From Hydractinia symbiolongicarpus (taxonomy: Eukaryota; Cnidaria; Hydrozoa; Anthoathecata; Hydractiniidae), in assembly GCF_029227915.1 (NCBI RefSeq), contig NC_079881.1:12687501-12751500 (forward strand): DNA of 64,000 bases, written 5' to 3'. Positions within the stretch are counted from its first letter, which is position 1; each line of letters begins with the position of its first letter. The position numbers and the translations under genes are program-made. Below are positions 23,730 through 52,186 of this stretch, piece after piece. The notes below the pieces were generated by a model that saw only the letters and a program-made list of their open reading frames with translations, had not been told where the DNA came from and ran no database searches.

Positions 23730-24110
23730 TCTATTATATTAATACGAAAGTGCGTGTCTGTCTGTGACCGGCAAAGTGGATGTGACATCATCCATTTTCC
23801 ATCGCGGGGGTTCACTTGTTCAGCGCCTAAAATCTATACGATGAAGGCAACGGGTATACAAAAAAAAAACTTTTGTATTTTGGTCGGTCTTTGCTGACAG
23901 CAAAATTTTTAAACCCTATCTCCCTATACGTTTATCAAAAGCACATGATCCTATACATTCTTTTTATCAGCGTTTCGAGCTCTACACATTACAGGCAACA
24001 GGTTAAAACATTTTTTTTAAAGATTTTTTGTACATGCTAATACAAAAGTTGTGTCCGTCTGTGACTTGCAGAGTAGATGGATTCTTTGATTTAGCCGAAA
24101 AAGTATGTCT
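23730..24110 (+). repeat. Helitron-like 5' termini and internal repeats
   Basis: TCTATTATATTAATACGAAA at 23730, followed by GTGTCTGTCTGTGACCGGCAAAGTGGATG. A second start-like stretch (GCTAATACAAAAGTTGTGTC) lies at about 24036. An inverse stretch around 23940-23975 (AAAGCACATGATCCTATACA) matches repeats at about 43035-43170. TC at the start and the dispersed family suggest a Helitron-type non-autonomous element; a 3' hairpin plus CTRR end was not located. Confidence 0.45.
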
Positions 24111-24349
24111 TCTCTGACAAGCATAACAGCATTAAGTTATGGAGTAGAGATCTGTCTTTGCTGCCTGCTGTGTCCAAAAGTTTATACGAGATTATTTAAT
24201 CGATGGAACTATAGCTATTGACAAACGTGGTAGAGGTGCGCCGAAGCACAAAATTCTCAAAAATCTGTTGCTTGAAGAAAATTATAGGAAGTTCGTGTTA
24301 AACCCATTGTAAAAGGAAATTATACACTTTTTATTTTTAAGTGCTATGT

Positions 24350-24679
24350 ACCTATGAATAGAGCCAAACATGATGTATATGTACACCAAAGCACTGGAGA
24401 GATTTTATATGCAACATGCAAATATCTGGCGTAGAGGACTGCTGTAAGCATGTAGCTGCAACTTTATATCAGCTAGTAGACTATAAGGAACTTGATTTAA
24501 AAGAAGTTATCGAAGAGGGAATATGCATGGAAAAATTGTTAAGGGGTAATAATTATAAGCCTTGTGATACCACGTCTCGAAAAGTTGTTGATATAGTTTT
24601 CGATGCAGCTGATAGTGCCAGAGTTATGTTAAATGAAATTTTGGAAAAGTTGATGACGTTGAATTGCAAGAAGAAATAA
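24350..24679 (+). pseudogene. SWIM-type zinc finger protein, fragment
   Basis: Plus-strand reading YVHQSTGEILYATCK (about 24380-24425), then after a frameshift DCCKHVAATLYQLVDYKELD (from about 24430). This is the C-x-C...C-x-H SWIM zinc-binding pattern found in transposon-linked and YqaJ-nuclease proteins of cnidarians. The frame continues to LNCKKK and ends at 24679, the stop lying inside the inverted repeat of the neighbouring transposon. The gene appears cut by that insertion. Confidence 0.55.
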
Positions 24680-25012
24680 GCAAAAAAATGGGTGCCAAAA
24701 ATTTTGGTCCCGCAGGACGAAATTAGGTGACGTTATCACTTTCACGGTCAGCAAAAAAACAATTTTAAAATTATATGTTACATAACATACGGTTGGAAAG
24801 AGAAGAGCAAGGGGTCAATAAATATGTTAAAAATGTATCGTTTGTGAGATATTAACATTTAAGGCTTAAAAATGACTATAACTTGGTCATTTGTGCTCTC
24901 TTTGTGCTGAATTTTGGCAAGGTGTTAGGTCGTTAGGTATTTTTCTGTAATTGAAATTTATTGTTCAAATCACTGCAGGGGATAATTCACAGACCAATAA
25001 TTTAAAGACCGA
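24674..25012 (+). repeat. Left terminal inverted repeat of the long-TIR element
   Basis: Pairs with 28385-28743 in reverse complement over nearly its whole length. Confidence 0.75.
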
Positions 25013-25559
25013 GGTGTGAATTTAATGGGTTTTTTTGCTCCGGGAAACAGGACGCCAATTTTATTAGGCATTTTGTATCTACTAGTTTATAGAATAGAAT
25101 TGATTCATTCTAAGACTACATCTACTTGTTTAGTTTCACAGATAACATTGGACATTAATTTCATTGATAACATTCCATTGTTCGATTTCATATATACTGT
25201 GTAATATTTGACTGTTCGAATTCAAGAGTTGTGTTGTTATAGTAAATTTATGGTTTATTTCAAACAAGGTATACATATAGTAAGAAAAAAAATGAAGTAA
25301 ATAGTAGAAATGGAGAGTAAAAGTATTTGCAAAGAAAAGAAATTTTAAATAATATTCAGTAAATGCATCATTTGCCAGAAAGATGTTCGGAAAAATAAAA
25401 TTAGTGAAAGTGATAGTTTTTTCCTTTTCCTTTGTTTTACGTGAATGCTCTCAATGGATATTTTCATGAATTTCGCAAGATTCTTTTCTTAGATGGTCAA
25501 ATATCCTCCCTTGGATGGTCTTCTAAAATTACTTACAGCTGTAAAGGAAAGATACACTT

Positions 25560-28312
25560 ACAAAGTTGTTATGATTACAGACTGCTATCAGAGGCTGGAA
25601 CATGTTACAGCTGAAGGAAGAGTTGTCACAATTCGAGTGTCAATACCATTCACAATGTTACAAAGATGTAACAAACATTAAGATTCGGAGATTGCAGGGA
25701 AAGATGTCAAAAGATATTGAATAGTGATGATAAAGAAAACAATAATAAAGTGTGTATTGAAGATGTTATTGAAGAAAACCGGACACTCCAGTCAAATATT
25801 GAAGCTTACGACAAAAGTATTTGTATTATTTGTCAAAAAGACGGAGATAAATTTCATCAAGCTCAAATTGATGGAATTGGAAAGCGTCTGCTTCAGGTAG
25901 CTGAACAACTTCAGGATCCTCGACTTTTGATTCGAATGAAAAATATCCCAAATGCATGCGATGCAGTAGCCAACGATGTTCAGTATCACCTGAAATATTG
26001 GGTGACTATTCAACGCCAAGTAGCATAACGCAGAACTTGCAGAAATACAAGAGTTAGAAGACGTGAAACGAGTGATTGCAGATATTGAAATAATAGATAT
26101 GATAAAATTCTTTCTTTTTTGATGAAAATGTTGTGTTAGACATGATCAATATCAATGCATCATATAATAACTTGCTTGAGGAAAAAGACAAGGAGGTACA
26201 TTATAAGCGCTACTTGAAAAGACTTATATTAGAGAATTTTTCTGGAGAAGTGTTCTCAAGACCACCTTCACGACGCCTTTCAGAGAGAGTTTTTGCGAGT
26301 GATTTCCATGGAAAGGTGATACACGAACATTGGAACGTTCCAAACGAATATGACATCATTCACAAGGCTGCAAAACTGGTGCGACGAGACATATTACAAC
26401 AGAAAAATTGGAAGTTTACTGGCAATTTTTTTTCAGGATTTGAGTTGCCTACCTCATTATTCTTACTGATTCTTTGGATTTTAGTAGGTCTTAAAAAACA
26501 TCAGTATGTTAAGTTGAAGAAGAAGCAATTAATTGACAACAAAGTTGATAACATATCACAAATTATTATGAAATCAACGAAAACTAACAGACAGCTCTCT
26601 CACAAAACATCTAAGGTATTTAGAGAAATTGCAGAGAAACCATTTTCATTTGGTGTAGCATTACATTTGCATAAGGGGACAAGAAATAAAAAGAAAAGGG
26701 TTATAATCATAAATGGAATGACACTTGTCAACAAAGTACATAAATATCCTGAGGTGAAAACATGAAGGTAAATTTTCTTTTGCATATAACTACACAAATT
26801 CAATACATATGTGACCACAGTTACAATTTCAGACTACAACTACAAACATGACTTATTTCTTGTGATTTTTTTTAGAACTATGCCGGAAAGTTTGTTACAT
26901 TATTGATGAAAGTTGCTACAGAATTTGACGAAGTTTGATCGCTACATCAGCCAGTCTTTGAAGTCCAGACCAAGAAATAAACGAACATAAGGTGACGAGG
27001 TCAAGTTCAAAGTAACGGACGTGGGAGATATTACACACGTACCATTACGTCAATATTTGGATCACATTGAAACTAAGGAAGAATTAACAGTGTATTTAGC
27101 GAAATACGCCTAACACGCTTTGCCAGAATATGGATTCCACTACTCGATTACATATTAGTCCAGTCGTTTAAGCTCATGACCTGGAAAAATAATGCCAAGC
27201 TGAAATTTGGCACACACCTTCCTTGTGATATGTAGAAAGATATGTAAAATATGTATATAGATATGTAAAAAGGATAACATTTTACTTGTGGTGCAATTCA
27301 AATTGATAAAAAATATTTCTTGTGGTGCCATTTCAGGAATGGCTTATTGAAAAAAATGGGAGAATTTCCGGAAATAAAGTTTAGTTGATCAATACAACAG
27401 GCTTGAAATTTCCTCTAAAAATAAAATTCTGATCCTTTAAATACACAAACCATAATAGCAGAATAAACTTATCTTCCTAAGGAGCCCAAACATGCCTATA
27501 TTTGGACTAAAAATAAAATTTTGAAAAATTTGACGTGAAGAATTCCGCAATTTTTAAAATTGGCGGATATCTCCATTTCCACAAGGAGGTTTTATGGGGC
27601 TTTTTTCGGTGATTCTTCATATTGTAAGGAAGGTTTGTGCCAAATTTCAGCTTGGCATCATTCTTTTCCAGGTTTTGACTAAAATTTTGCTTCATCGACT
27701 GGACTATATAGTTTAGAAACAGTTACGAATATTGAAGATTTTGATGTCGATATGAAGAAACATGACCACGAAGAAGCTGATACTCTTCTTATTCTACATA
27801 TATTCTACATATAATCGATGTTGCAAAAAATGATTTGTTTACCGAATGCTGCGTTCTGTCGCCAGATACAGATGTGTTTTTGTTGCCTCTTTATTATTGA
27901 GAATCGTTACCACTCCCAATATATTTTCGTACTGGAAGAGGAACCGATACTCGTGACATCAGTATCAGACAGTGCTTCGAAGTTCTAGTTTGTATGTCTG
28001 GTGTTGAAGAAGTCACACGTGTTCATCTAAAACCTCCCACTTCCTCAAAACTATGGCTGGGAGTTAAATGGTAATTCGCTTGATCCAATAATGACAGATA
28101 ATCTTCCTGCTCCACTGGGATTGATTGAGTTGAGTATTTGTGGATGTCGTGGAGATTGCAGTATAAAAAGATGTGAAAGCATCAAAAACAAATTTGTATG
28201 CACGGATATGTGTAAATGTTTCAACTGTTCGAATTACGAAAAATGCGAAAGTAGTAAAGAAGAACTTGACACTGACTCAGATTGGTCCGAAGAAGATCAT
28301 TTCGATAACTAG
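25560..28312 (+). pseudogene. Transposon gene with PIN-like nuclease segment and CXC cysteine cluster, internally deleted
   Basis: Plus strand, in several frames. The N-terminal part (25560-26028) contains KRLLQVAEQLQDPRLLIRM and CDAVANDVQYHLKYW. ORF 26133-26765 runs from LEEKDKEVHYKRYLKRLI through WKFTGNFF to FSFGVALHLHKGTRNKK and then, directly in frame, IIINGMTLVNKVHKYPE. In the family as I recall it, these last two segments are far apart, so a central block is missing. Decayed stretches follow, including VGDITHVPLRQYLDHI near 27030. A MITE interrupts at 27155-27708. The PIN-like core follows with HEEADTLLILH (about 27767) and SPDTDVFLL (about 27860). The end carries a cysteine cluster CGCRGDCSIKRC...CTDMCKCFNC (28132-28230) of CXC type. 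Function is unknown; by position and family it is the element's own enzyme. Confidence 0.6.
27155..27708. mobile_element. MITE with about 80-bp inverted repeats inside the PIN-like gene
   Basis: Left end AGTCCAGTCG...ACCTGGAAAAATAATGCCAA (27158-27235) is the inverse of the right end (27618-27704). The core repeat GCCAAGCTGAAATTTGGCAC occurs in both arms. It separates two halves of the same gene, so it is a later insertion. Confidence 0.7.
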
Positions 28313-28384
28313 ATGTATATTTAATTTTTGTTGCTAGGGTTCCGGAATTTTGTTCCTTTTTCAAAAATGTTTGATACCCGAGTC

Positions 28385-28743
28385 TGTAAATTATTGGTCT
28401 GTGAATTATCCCCATGCAGTGACTTGAACAATACATTTCAATTAAACAGACAGATACTAAGGCGACCTAACATCTTCCCAAAATTCAACACAAAAAGAGC
28501 ACAAATGACCAAGTTATAGTCATTTATAAGCTGGATCAGGAAATTAACGGTCTGTATTTGGTACAAACTTTAAATGTTAATATCTCACGAACGATAAATT
28601 TTCAGCATATGGTTTTTACACATTTATTGACCCCCCTTGATCTCCTCTTTCTAACTATATATAATATAACATATATGCTGACCGTGAAAGCGATGACGTC
28701 ACGGGACCAACAATTTTGGCACCCATTTTTTTTTTGCTTATTT
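28385..28743 (-). repeat. Right terminal inverted repeat of the long-TIR element
   Basis: Reverse complement of 24674-25012. It includes GTGACGTCATCG, which in the left arm has decayed to GGTGACGTTATC. Confidence 0.75.
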
Positions 28744-29115
28744 GTAACCTAAACAACAACCCCGAATCAAAAAATCACTTTGACCACGCGTGTGCACACG
28801 AAGCTTTTTATTACAACATAGAAGCCCTCACTCTTATAACATGGACAAAATTATAGATGTAAATTATAATTTATAAATAAGGTCTCGTCTTCTTTTCTAC
28901 AATTCCGCTCGAAAGAAGTTTTTAATGTTGTATTTTTTATATTTTAGGTGATGAAGCAAGAAAGGTTTTCGATAACACGCGGAAATGATTTACCAAGAGT
29001 CGGAAGAAATTGAAAAAAATGAAAAGTTTCTGGTTTCCTTAACAAGTGATCCAAGACAATTGCAGGTAATTTATATAGGTTCGAATTTTTATCCTGGCTC
29101 ACCCCCTTTCATCGT
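28744..29115 (+). other. Exon-like stretch downstream of the long-TIR element
   Basis: A polypyrimidine-AG (TTTTTTATATTTTAG) ends at 28947 and a GTAATT donor follows CAATTGCAG at about 29066. The enclosed 119 bases read MIYQESEEIEKNEKFLVSL in one frame, but that frame has stops near the acceptor. It may be a decayed exon of the split SWIM-type gene. Confidence 0.25.
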
Positions 29116-29760
29116 TCAACGTAAAACGAAAACAAATGTTACAGAGCATGAGGTTAAAGAAAATACAAGACGATGTAGAAGGTGATGCCGATGAAATCGG
29201 AACACACGAAGAATTACATCTTTCGAATGTTGAATCTCAACTAGAAGATTCACTTTTTTGGCAATGACAGCCTCAATTCTGCAACTGTGCAAAATAACAA
29301 TTGTCGAATCGACTTTACTTGGTGGTGGTATGTCGAATTCATTGTTTTCAAAACCTTGTCCGAGCTTCGAATGCTTTAGTACTCCACTGTCATTTCCACT
29401 GGCATATTGCCAATGTCGATGGATAAAACAATATTTAGTATCGCATATTGCAAGAAGAACAACGCTATAAAATCCATTGTAGTTGTAAAATAATGATCCT
29501 GAATTTTTTAGGCGTTTTATTGCGATGTGTTTGTAATCTATCGCTCCTACTTCATTGGGTAGGTTCCACATTTTATTAAAATCTTCAGCAATCTTTTCCC
29601 ATTCTGTTGTATTTCTTGGGGTTTTTAAGTACATTGGAGACAAAGTATGCCAAATCGCTTTGCATGTATTTTGTATGATCTTTGAAGTAGTTTATTTTTC
29701 TATTCGATAAGACCATGCGAGGAACTGTTGACTCTCTCCCGAAAGCAAGATGTCGTAAGG
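29116..29760 (-). pseudogene. PIF/Harbinger-type transposase (DDE) fragment
   Basis: Minus strand. AIDYKHIAIK with NSGSLFYNYNGFYSVVLLAI (residues about 33-67 of the 175-codon frame) is the catalytic core start of PIF/Harbinger transposases, where the usual wording is AIDGKH. NNEFDIPPPSK follows. The preceding helical part (LSPMYLKTP, EWEKIAEDF) and, in a shifted frame at about 29690-29760, GRESTVPRM are also present. The middle and C-terminal parts (second Asp and Glu) are scrambled or missing. It is a dead fragment. Confidence 0.75.
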
Positions 29761-29814
29761 TTACAAATAACTAGTTATTCCCATATTTAATGTGTAAAGT
29801 TTTGTTACGGTCAG

Positions 29815-29890
29815 GTATGCCATATGTACTCTCTGAAAAGTTTCGTCAGGATGACTTGGAAAATAACTTCGGTAAACAACGTGCTATAAG
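29815..29890 (+). pseudogene. Short transposase-like fragment (P-element/THAP9 type)
   Basis: YVLSEKFRQDDLENNFGKQR matches the conserved segment near the end of P-element/THAP9-type transposases, as I recall that family. Only about 25 residues can be recognised. Confidence 0.3.
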
Positions 29891-30119
29891 AATTGCAGTT
29901 GCCAAACAAATAGTAATGCCATTAAAAAAAAGGACCAACATTTTTGAAACGATATTTTAAAACAAAAAAATGGAAGTAAACAGAATCTTTTAATGAATTT
30001 AATATTCCAAAATCTCTTTCAATTATGCTCCGCTGCATTTTGGTTTGACCAAAACAAGAAATAGACATATCTGGTAAAAAGAAAAAAAAGTAAATTGTTC
30101 TGCAAAGATTATTGCAAAA

Positions 30120-31990
30120 ATCATCATGAGTTTAATCAAAACTAACAGAAAGATGAGGTACGAGGTGAAAACATCAAGCACTTGAAAGTTCATGAGACTT
30201 CTTTCCCAGTTGCCTTTGGTCTTCATGTTCATAAGGCAACTCGTAACAAAGCCTTAACTGAGCTGTTATCAAACTTGAATTTGTTCATACCTTACAATTA
30301 AGTGACGAAAATTAAAACAGCTATTGGCAATGCTCGTATCCAAGACATAAAGGAACACCTGCATTTCACCAAACATCGTACTTAGCTATTAATAATACAG
30401 ACTTCAGAATCGACACACCAAATCGACACAGGTAGATAGGACTTCGGTCTTATGTCAGATAATAGGTGAAAATGAAACACTTCCAACTTGGGCTTTCTAT
30501 AACTCGCTATTAAATAAAAGTAAAGCCGTCACAAGTTGTCAAGGATTGCCTTCATATAAATCATCGCCCACAGATTGGTCAACGTTGTACTCTGATGGTA
30601 CAAGGTATCAATATTAACGTCACTAGAGGAAGAAAAGACGATGGTTACTTTTGATTTTCAGCTGTAATCAAAATGCATGCAGCTAAGATTCAATCCTGTA
30701 ATTTGCAGTGAATTTGTCTTTCGTCTAGGCAAATGCACTAGCGTTAGGTAAATATATTGGGTGGGTTGGACAAGTTTTTCATTGAAGCAGGTGTATATGG
30801 CAGCACTATATTGAGACAGATTTTAAAGGGGAAGTACATGAAGAGGGGAAGTACATGAAGAGATCGTAGAGCAAATAAAGCAAGAGTGTTTAACTGATCT
30901 ATCTTTCCAGGAAGGCAATGATTTGAAGATTGTTAGCGACCGCATGACTTAAATTATGAGCGATTCTATCTTAGCAAAAGTACAGAGTTTTGGTGATTCA
31001 CTCACACATCAAACAAAGTTTTTACGAAAATCCATGAATATGTGTAAATATCTTTTTATCTTATTGCGACAGGGACTTTGGAACCTTCATCTTTTTTCAT
31101 TAACTCGTTTGTTAAATATTTCTTCGCACACGAACAAATCAACTCTGCCAGAACCACTTAACCAGATAAACATTCTGGAATTAAAAACAAAAATAAGTCA
31201 ACCGGGAATTATCTAGAACAGAACTTCGCCATCAACAAAAGCAAAACACCATTTACATCAACTGGATCAGATCATGCGAAGGAACAGGAGAACAAAAAGA
31301 TGAAGGTCTCAGGCGGAGTTATTGGTTTAACACAGAATGCTAACGGTCTTAATCGTTTTTACCTAACAGCACAAGTCCTAAATTCTATTTTGTAACCGTT
31401 TTATAATTTGTATGATGTTAACAATGATAGTAAGCGACAACAACATTATCAACTAACTGGGACACATTTAAGCATAATGTATGGAAATACATTTCAACCT
31501 GCATTTTGATGACAAGGACTGTGTTTATAATGTTGTATGAAAAGCTCTGTTCTACCTGATTGCAGATGAAATTGTTAACAAATCATGTGCTTGGTGAAAT
31601 TTTTTATCTAGAATTTATTGTGGAGAAATTAAAGGGTGAAAAATCAGTCTTGTCGGCTTTAAAAAAAAAAAACCCTGAAAACACTTAAAATGCAAGGAAA
31701 TTTATTCAAGTCAAGTCAACAGTCCATGGAAAAGTAATTCAGTTGACAGAAAAAAATAATTTGTGACTGATTTTTGCTTTTTATTTTATTGCGTTAATTA
31801 ATTTAATAGAATCTTGCAGCCGCTTATACGAGAAGAATAATCGCACTGGCTTGTCAAACAATAGAGATTCTGGTACACGAACTAAACGTACATCTGGACA
31901 TAACTTCCTTCTCAAGTTAAAGACTCAAACAACATTGCGTTTTCAATTGGTGGCTGAACTAATAATAATTATGATATTAACGTAGAGCTA
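30120..31990 (+). pseudogene. Second copy of the PIN-like transposon gene family, N-terminal and central part
   Basis: Across frames the plus strand reads ETSFPVAFGLHVHKATRNK (about 30205-30255; compare FSFGVALHLHKGTRNKK in the first copy), AINNTDFRIDTP (about 30395), FIEAGVYGSTILRQILKGK (about 30780), DLSFQEGNDLKIVSDRM (about 30900-30950), ILAKVQSFGDSLTHQTKFLR (about 30970-31030), NKSKTPF (about 31235), KKMKVSGGVIGLTQNANGLN (about 31297-31350) and KLKGEKSVLS (about 31630). This is the central region that the first copy lacks. Many stops; a dead copy. No end of the gene and no TIR was recognised. Confidence 0.6.
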
Positions 31991-32084
31991 TTGTATTAAA
32001 CAAGTGAGATATAATAACATCTTCTTTCTAAAAGTCACAGGTACACGGACAGAAGGAAAGCCCATAAAAAGATCTGCCTTTTTA

Positions 32085-32230
32085 ATTTTGATGACGTCAG
32101 AAATGACCCGTCGATACACAAAAAATTAATTTAGAAATTTGTTTAGTTGTTACCTCTATTGTGTTTTGCTTGAAACGCTAATCATGAAAATTTATGAAAT
32201 CACGAGCCATTGAATAGGGTTAAGAATACA
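32085..32230 (+). repeat. Helitron-like dispersed repeat fragment
   Basis: GATGACGTCAGAAATGACCC followed by GTTACCTCTATTGTGTTTTGC and GAAACGCTAATCATGAAA. The same words recur at 42800-43170. Confidence 0.4.
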
Positions 32231-32897
32231 AAACAAGTTGTCCAAAAGACTTGTGACACATAAAGATGATGGCCTATGATATTTATATTCACATCAGACA
32301 CATTTTATTTGAGGAGCTTTCTACCTAAACACACATTAAAGCGTTAAACATTTACATTTATACACAAATACATAATTAAAATCAATTAATAAAATTAATT
32401 TTATTTGAATTAACATTAAAAGTTATGTTATTTTACACCCAAAGAGGTTAGTAAAATTTATTTGAAGAAGGATTTCCACGAAGCGAAATAAACGGCCAGT
32501 TGGCAGGTGAAAGTCTTTTTTGGTTTGTTTTGATTCTGTTAAAAAAAAATTTGCTTCACCAAAAAGTAGAAACAGTTCCTACTTTTTAGTGCCCATATGT
32601 TTTGCCGTAAACATGTAACCAGTCACAAGGTTTAGTGTTTTTTTTAAAAAAAAGTCAATACTAAAAAAGAATTCAAAATAACTGTTTTATTTTTAATACC
32701 AAAAAGAATGCTCACATTTAATATTTTTAATTCGCCACGTTTTTTTGTATCTCGTAGAATTCAAAAATGTATTTCGTAACTAATTTGCACCCGAATTCAC
32801 CATTCGCAATTCGCTTCGTAAAAATCCTAAGTTGTTTAAAAAAATTATGTTTACAAGCCTTTTATAGCTAAATTATGTTTACAATAGGTTACGTTCT

Positions 32898-51075
<18,178 letters not shown>

Positions 51076-52186
51076 CTGTAAATGAAACATTATGATACTA
51101 AAATATTGCACATTTTATATAAGTAAGAAGCAAGTACATTTTATATAGATATATTTTATATACTTGCATGACCATACATGGGCATGCATAAACAGTGTAA
51201 CATTTAAACACAAAGAAAAAGGTAGACAAAATACTTACAAAATTATTATTGCCAGACTAATATAAAACTTTATGAACACAATACGTTCTCTTATGATTAT
51301 GTTTTGAAGTAATATTCACGTTGCCAGTGTGTAATAAACCAAAACAAAAGTGTTACTAGGATACATTCACCTCAGAGCAGGATGAATCACTATATTCATC
51401 TTAAAATCGGTTGAATATTCAGCAAACACATTAACCAGAAGCTAAAATTCCAATTTTCAGGTACAAATGGCCACTATTTGACTATTAGGGTGTATTTTGA
51501 AATCTCTGAAAACTTTTGGAATAATGTTTAAAAATTGAGTTTTTAAATATAAAACTTTTAACTCTCTTTTAACTCTCTAATTCATAATATATTGAATCAG
51601 GAAAAAAATATTCAAACTTTATACAATATTAATACAAAATAATGTTACCATGGTGATCTAATCAGTGTAGCAGAATGAATAATTAAAGAGATTTAACTAA
51701 ATTGTAAATAATTAAAAGTAAAAAAAGAAACACAACTTATGTGAAATACAACTTAATGCACAACATAATGGAAAATGTACAGTTAAAACCATTTAAATAA
51801 CAATTTAACTAACTATTTGGCTAACCATTTGCAACAAACAGCTGGCGAATCTACAGTCAAAAAAGACATTATAAATTTTTTTTCACTGTAGTTCTTAAAA
51901 ACGTTTTAACAGAAAAACTTTTAAACAAATCTTTATATTATCATATTAGGCAGGGGAGGCTTTTCTTAGCCCTAAGGCGATCTAAAATGACGAAAAAACT
52001 TCTTACTTTAGTTTTCTTGGATAATATAGATATTATCATGTCATGAACAAGCGAGTTTATTCTAACCTATGTTTTAACAGCCACAGCTGTTATCGACAGG
52101 CAATAATTGATGACAGCTGTAGCTGTCGAGAAGTAGCCTAGAAATTTTTAATGCCTTTGTTCCTTAATTTTGTCCATGATTGTAGT
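51076..52186. other. Upstream region of the coiled-coil gene
   Basis: Should hold a 5' untranslated exon and promoter because the first coding exon has an acceptor at 51076-51078. Neither could be placed by eye. Confidence 0.4.

Larger units (their letters stand above)
24674..28743. mobile_element. Long-TIR DNA transposon, about 4.07 kb, with a PIN-like gene
   Basis: The left arm (24674-25012) is the inverse of the right arm (28385-28743): both start AAATAAGCAAAAAAA then TGGGTGCC, and share GGTCCCG, TTTCACGGTCAGC, ATATCTCACGAACG-like and ATAATTCACAGACCAATAATT segments. The arms are about 340-360 bp with moderate divergence. No clear target duplication is visible. The enclosed gene at 25560-28312 belongs to a multicopy cnidarian family. 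The insertion lies in or next to a SWIM-finger gene. Confidence 0.75.
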
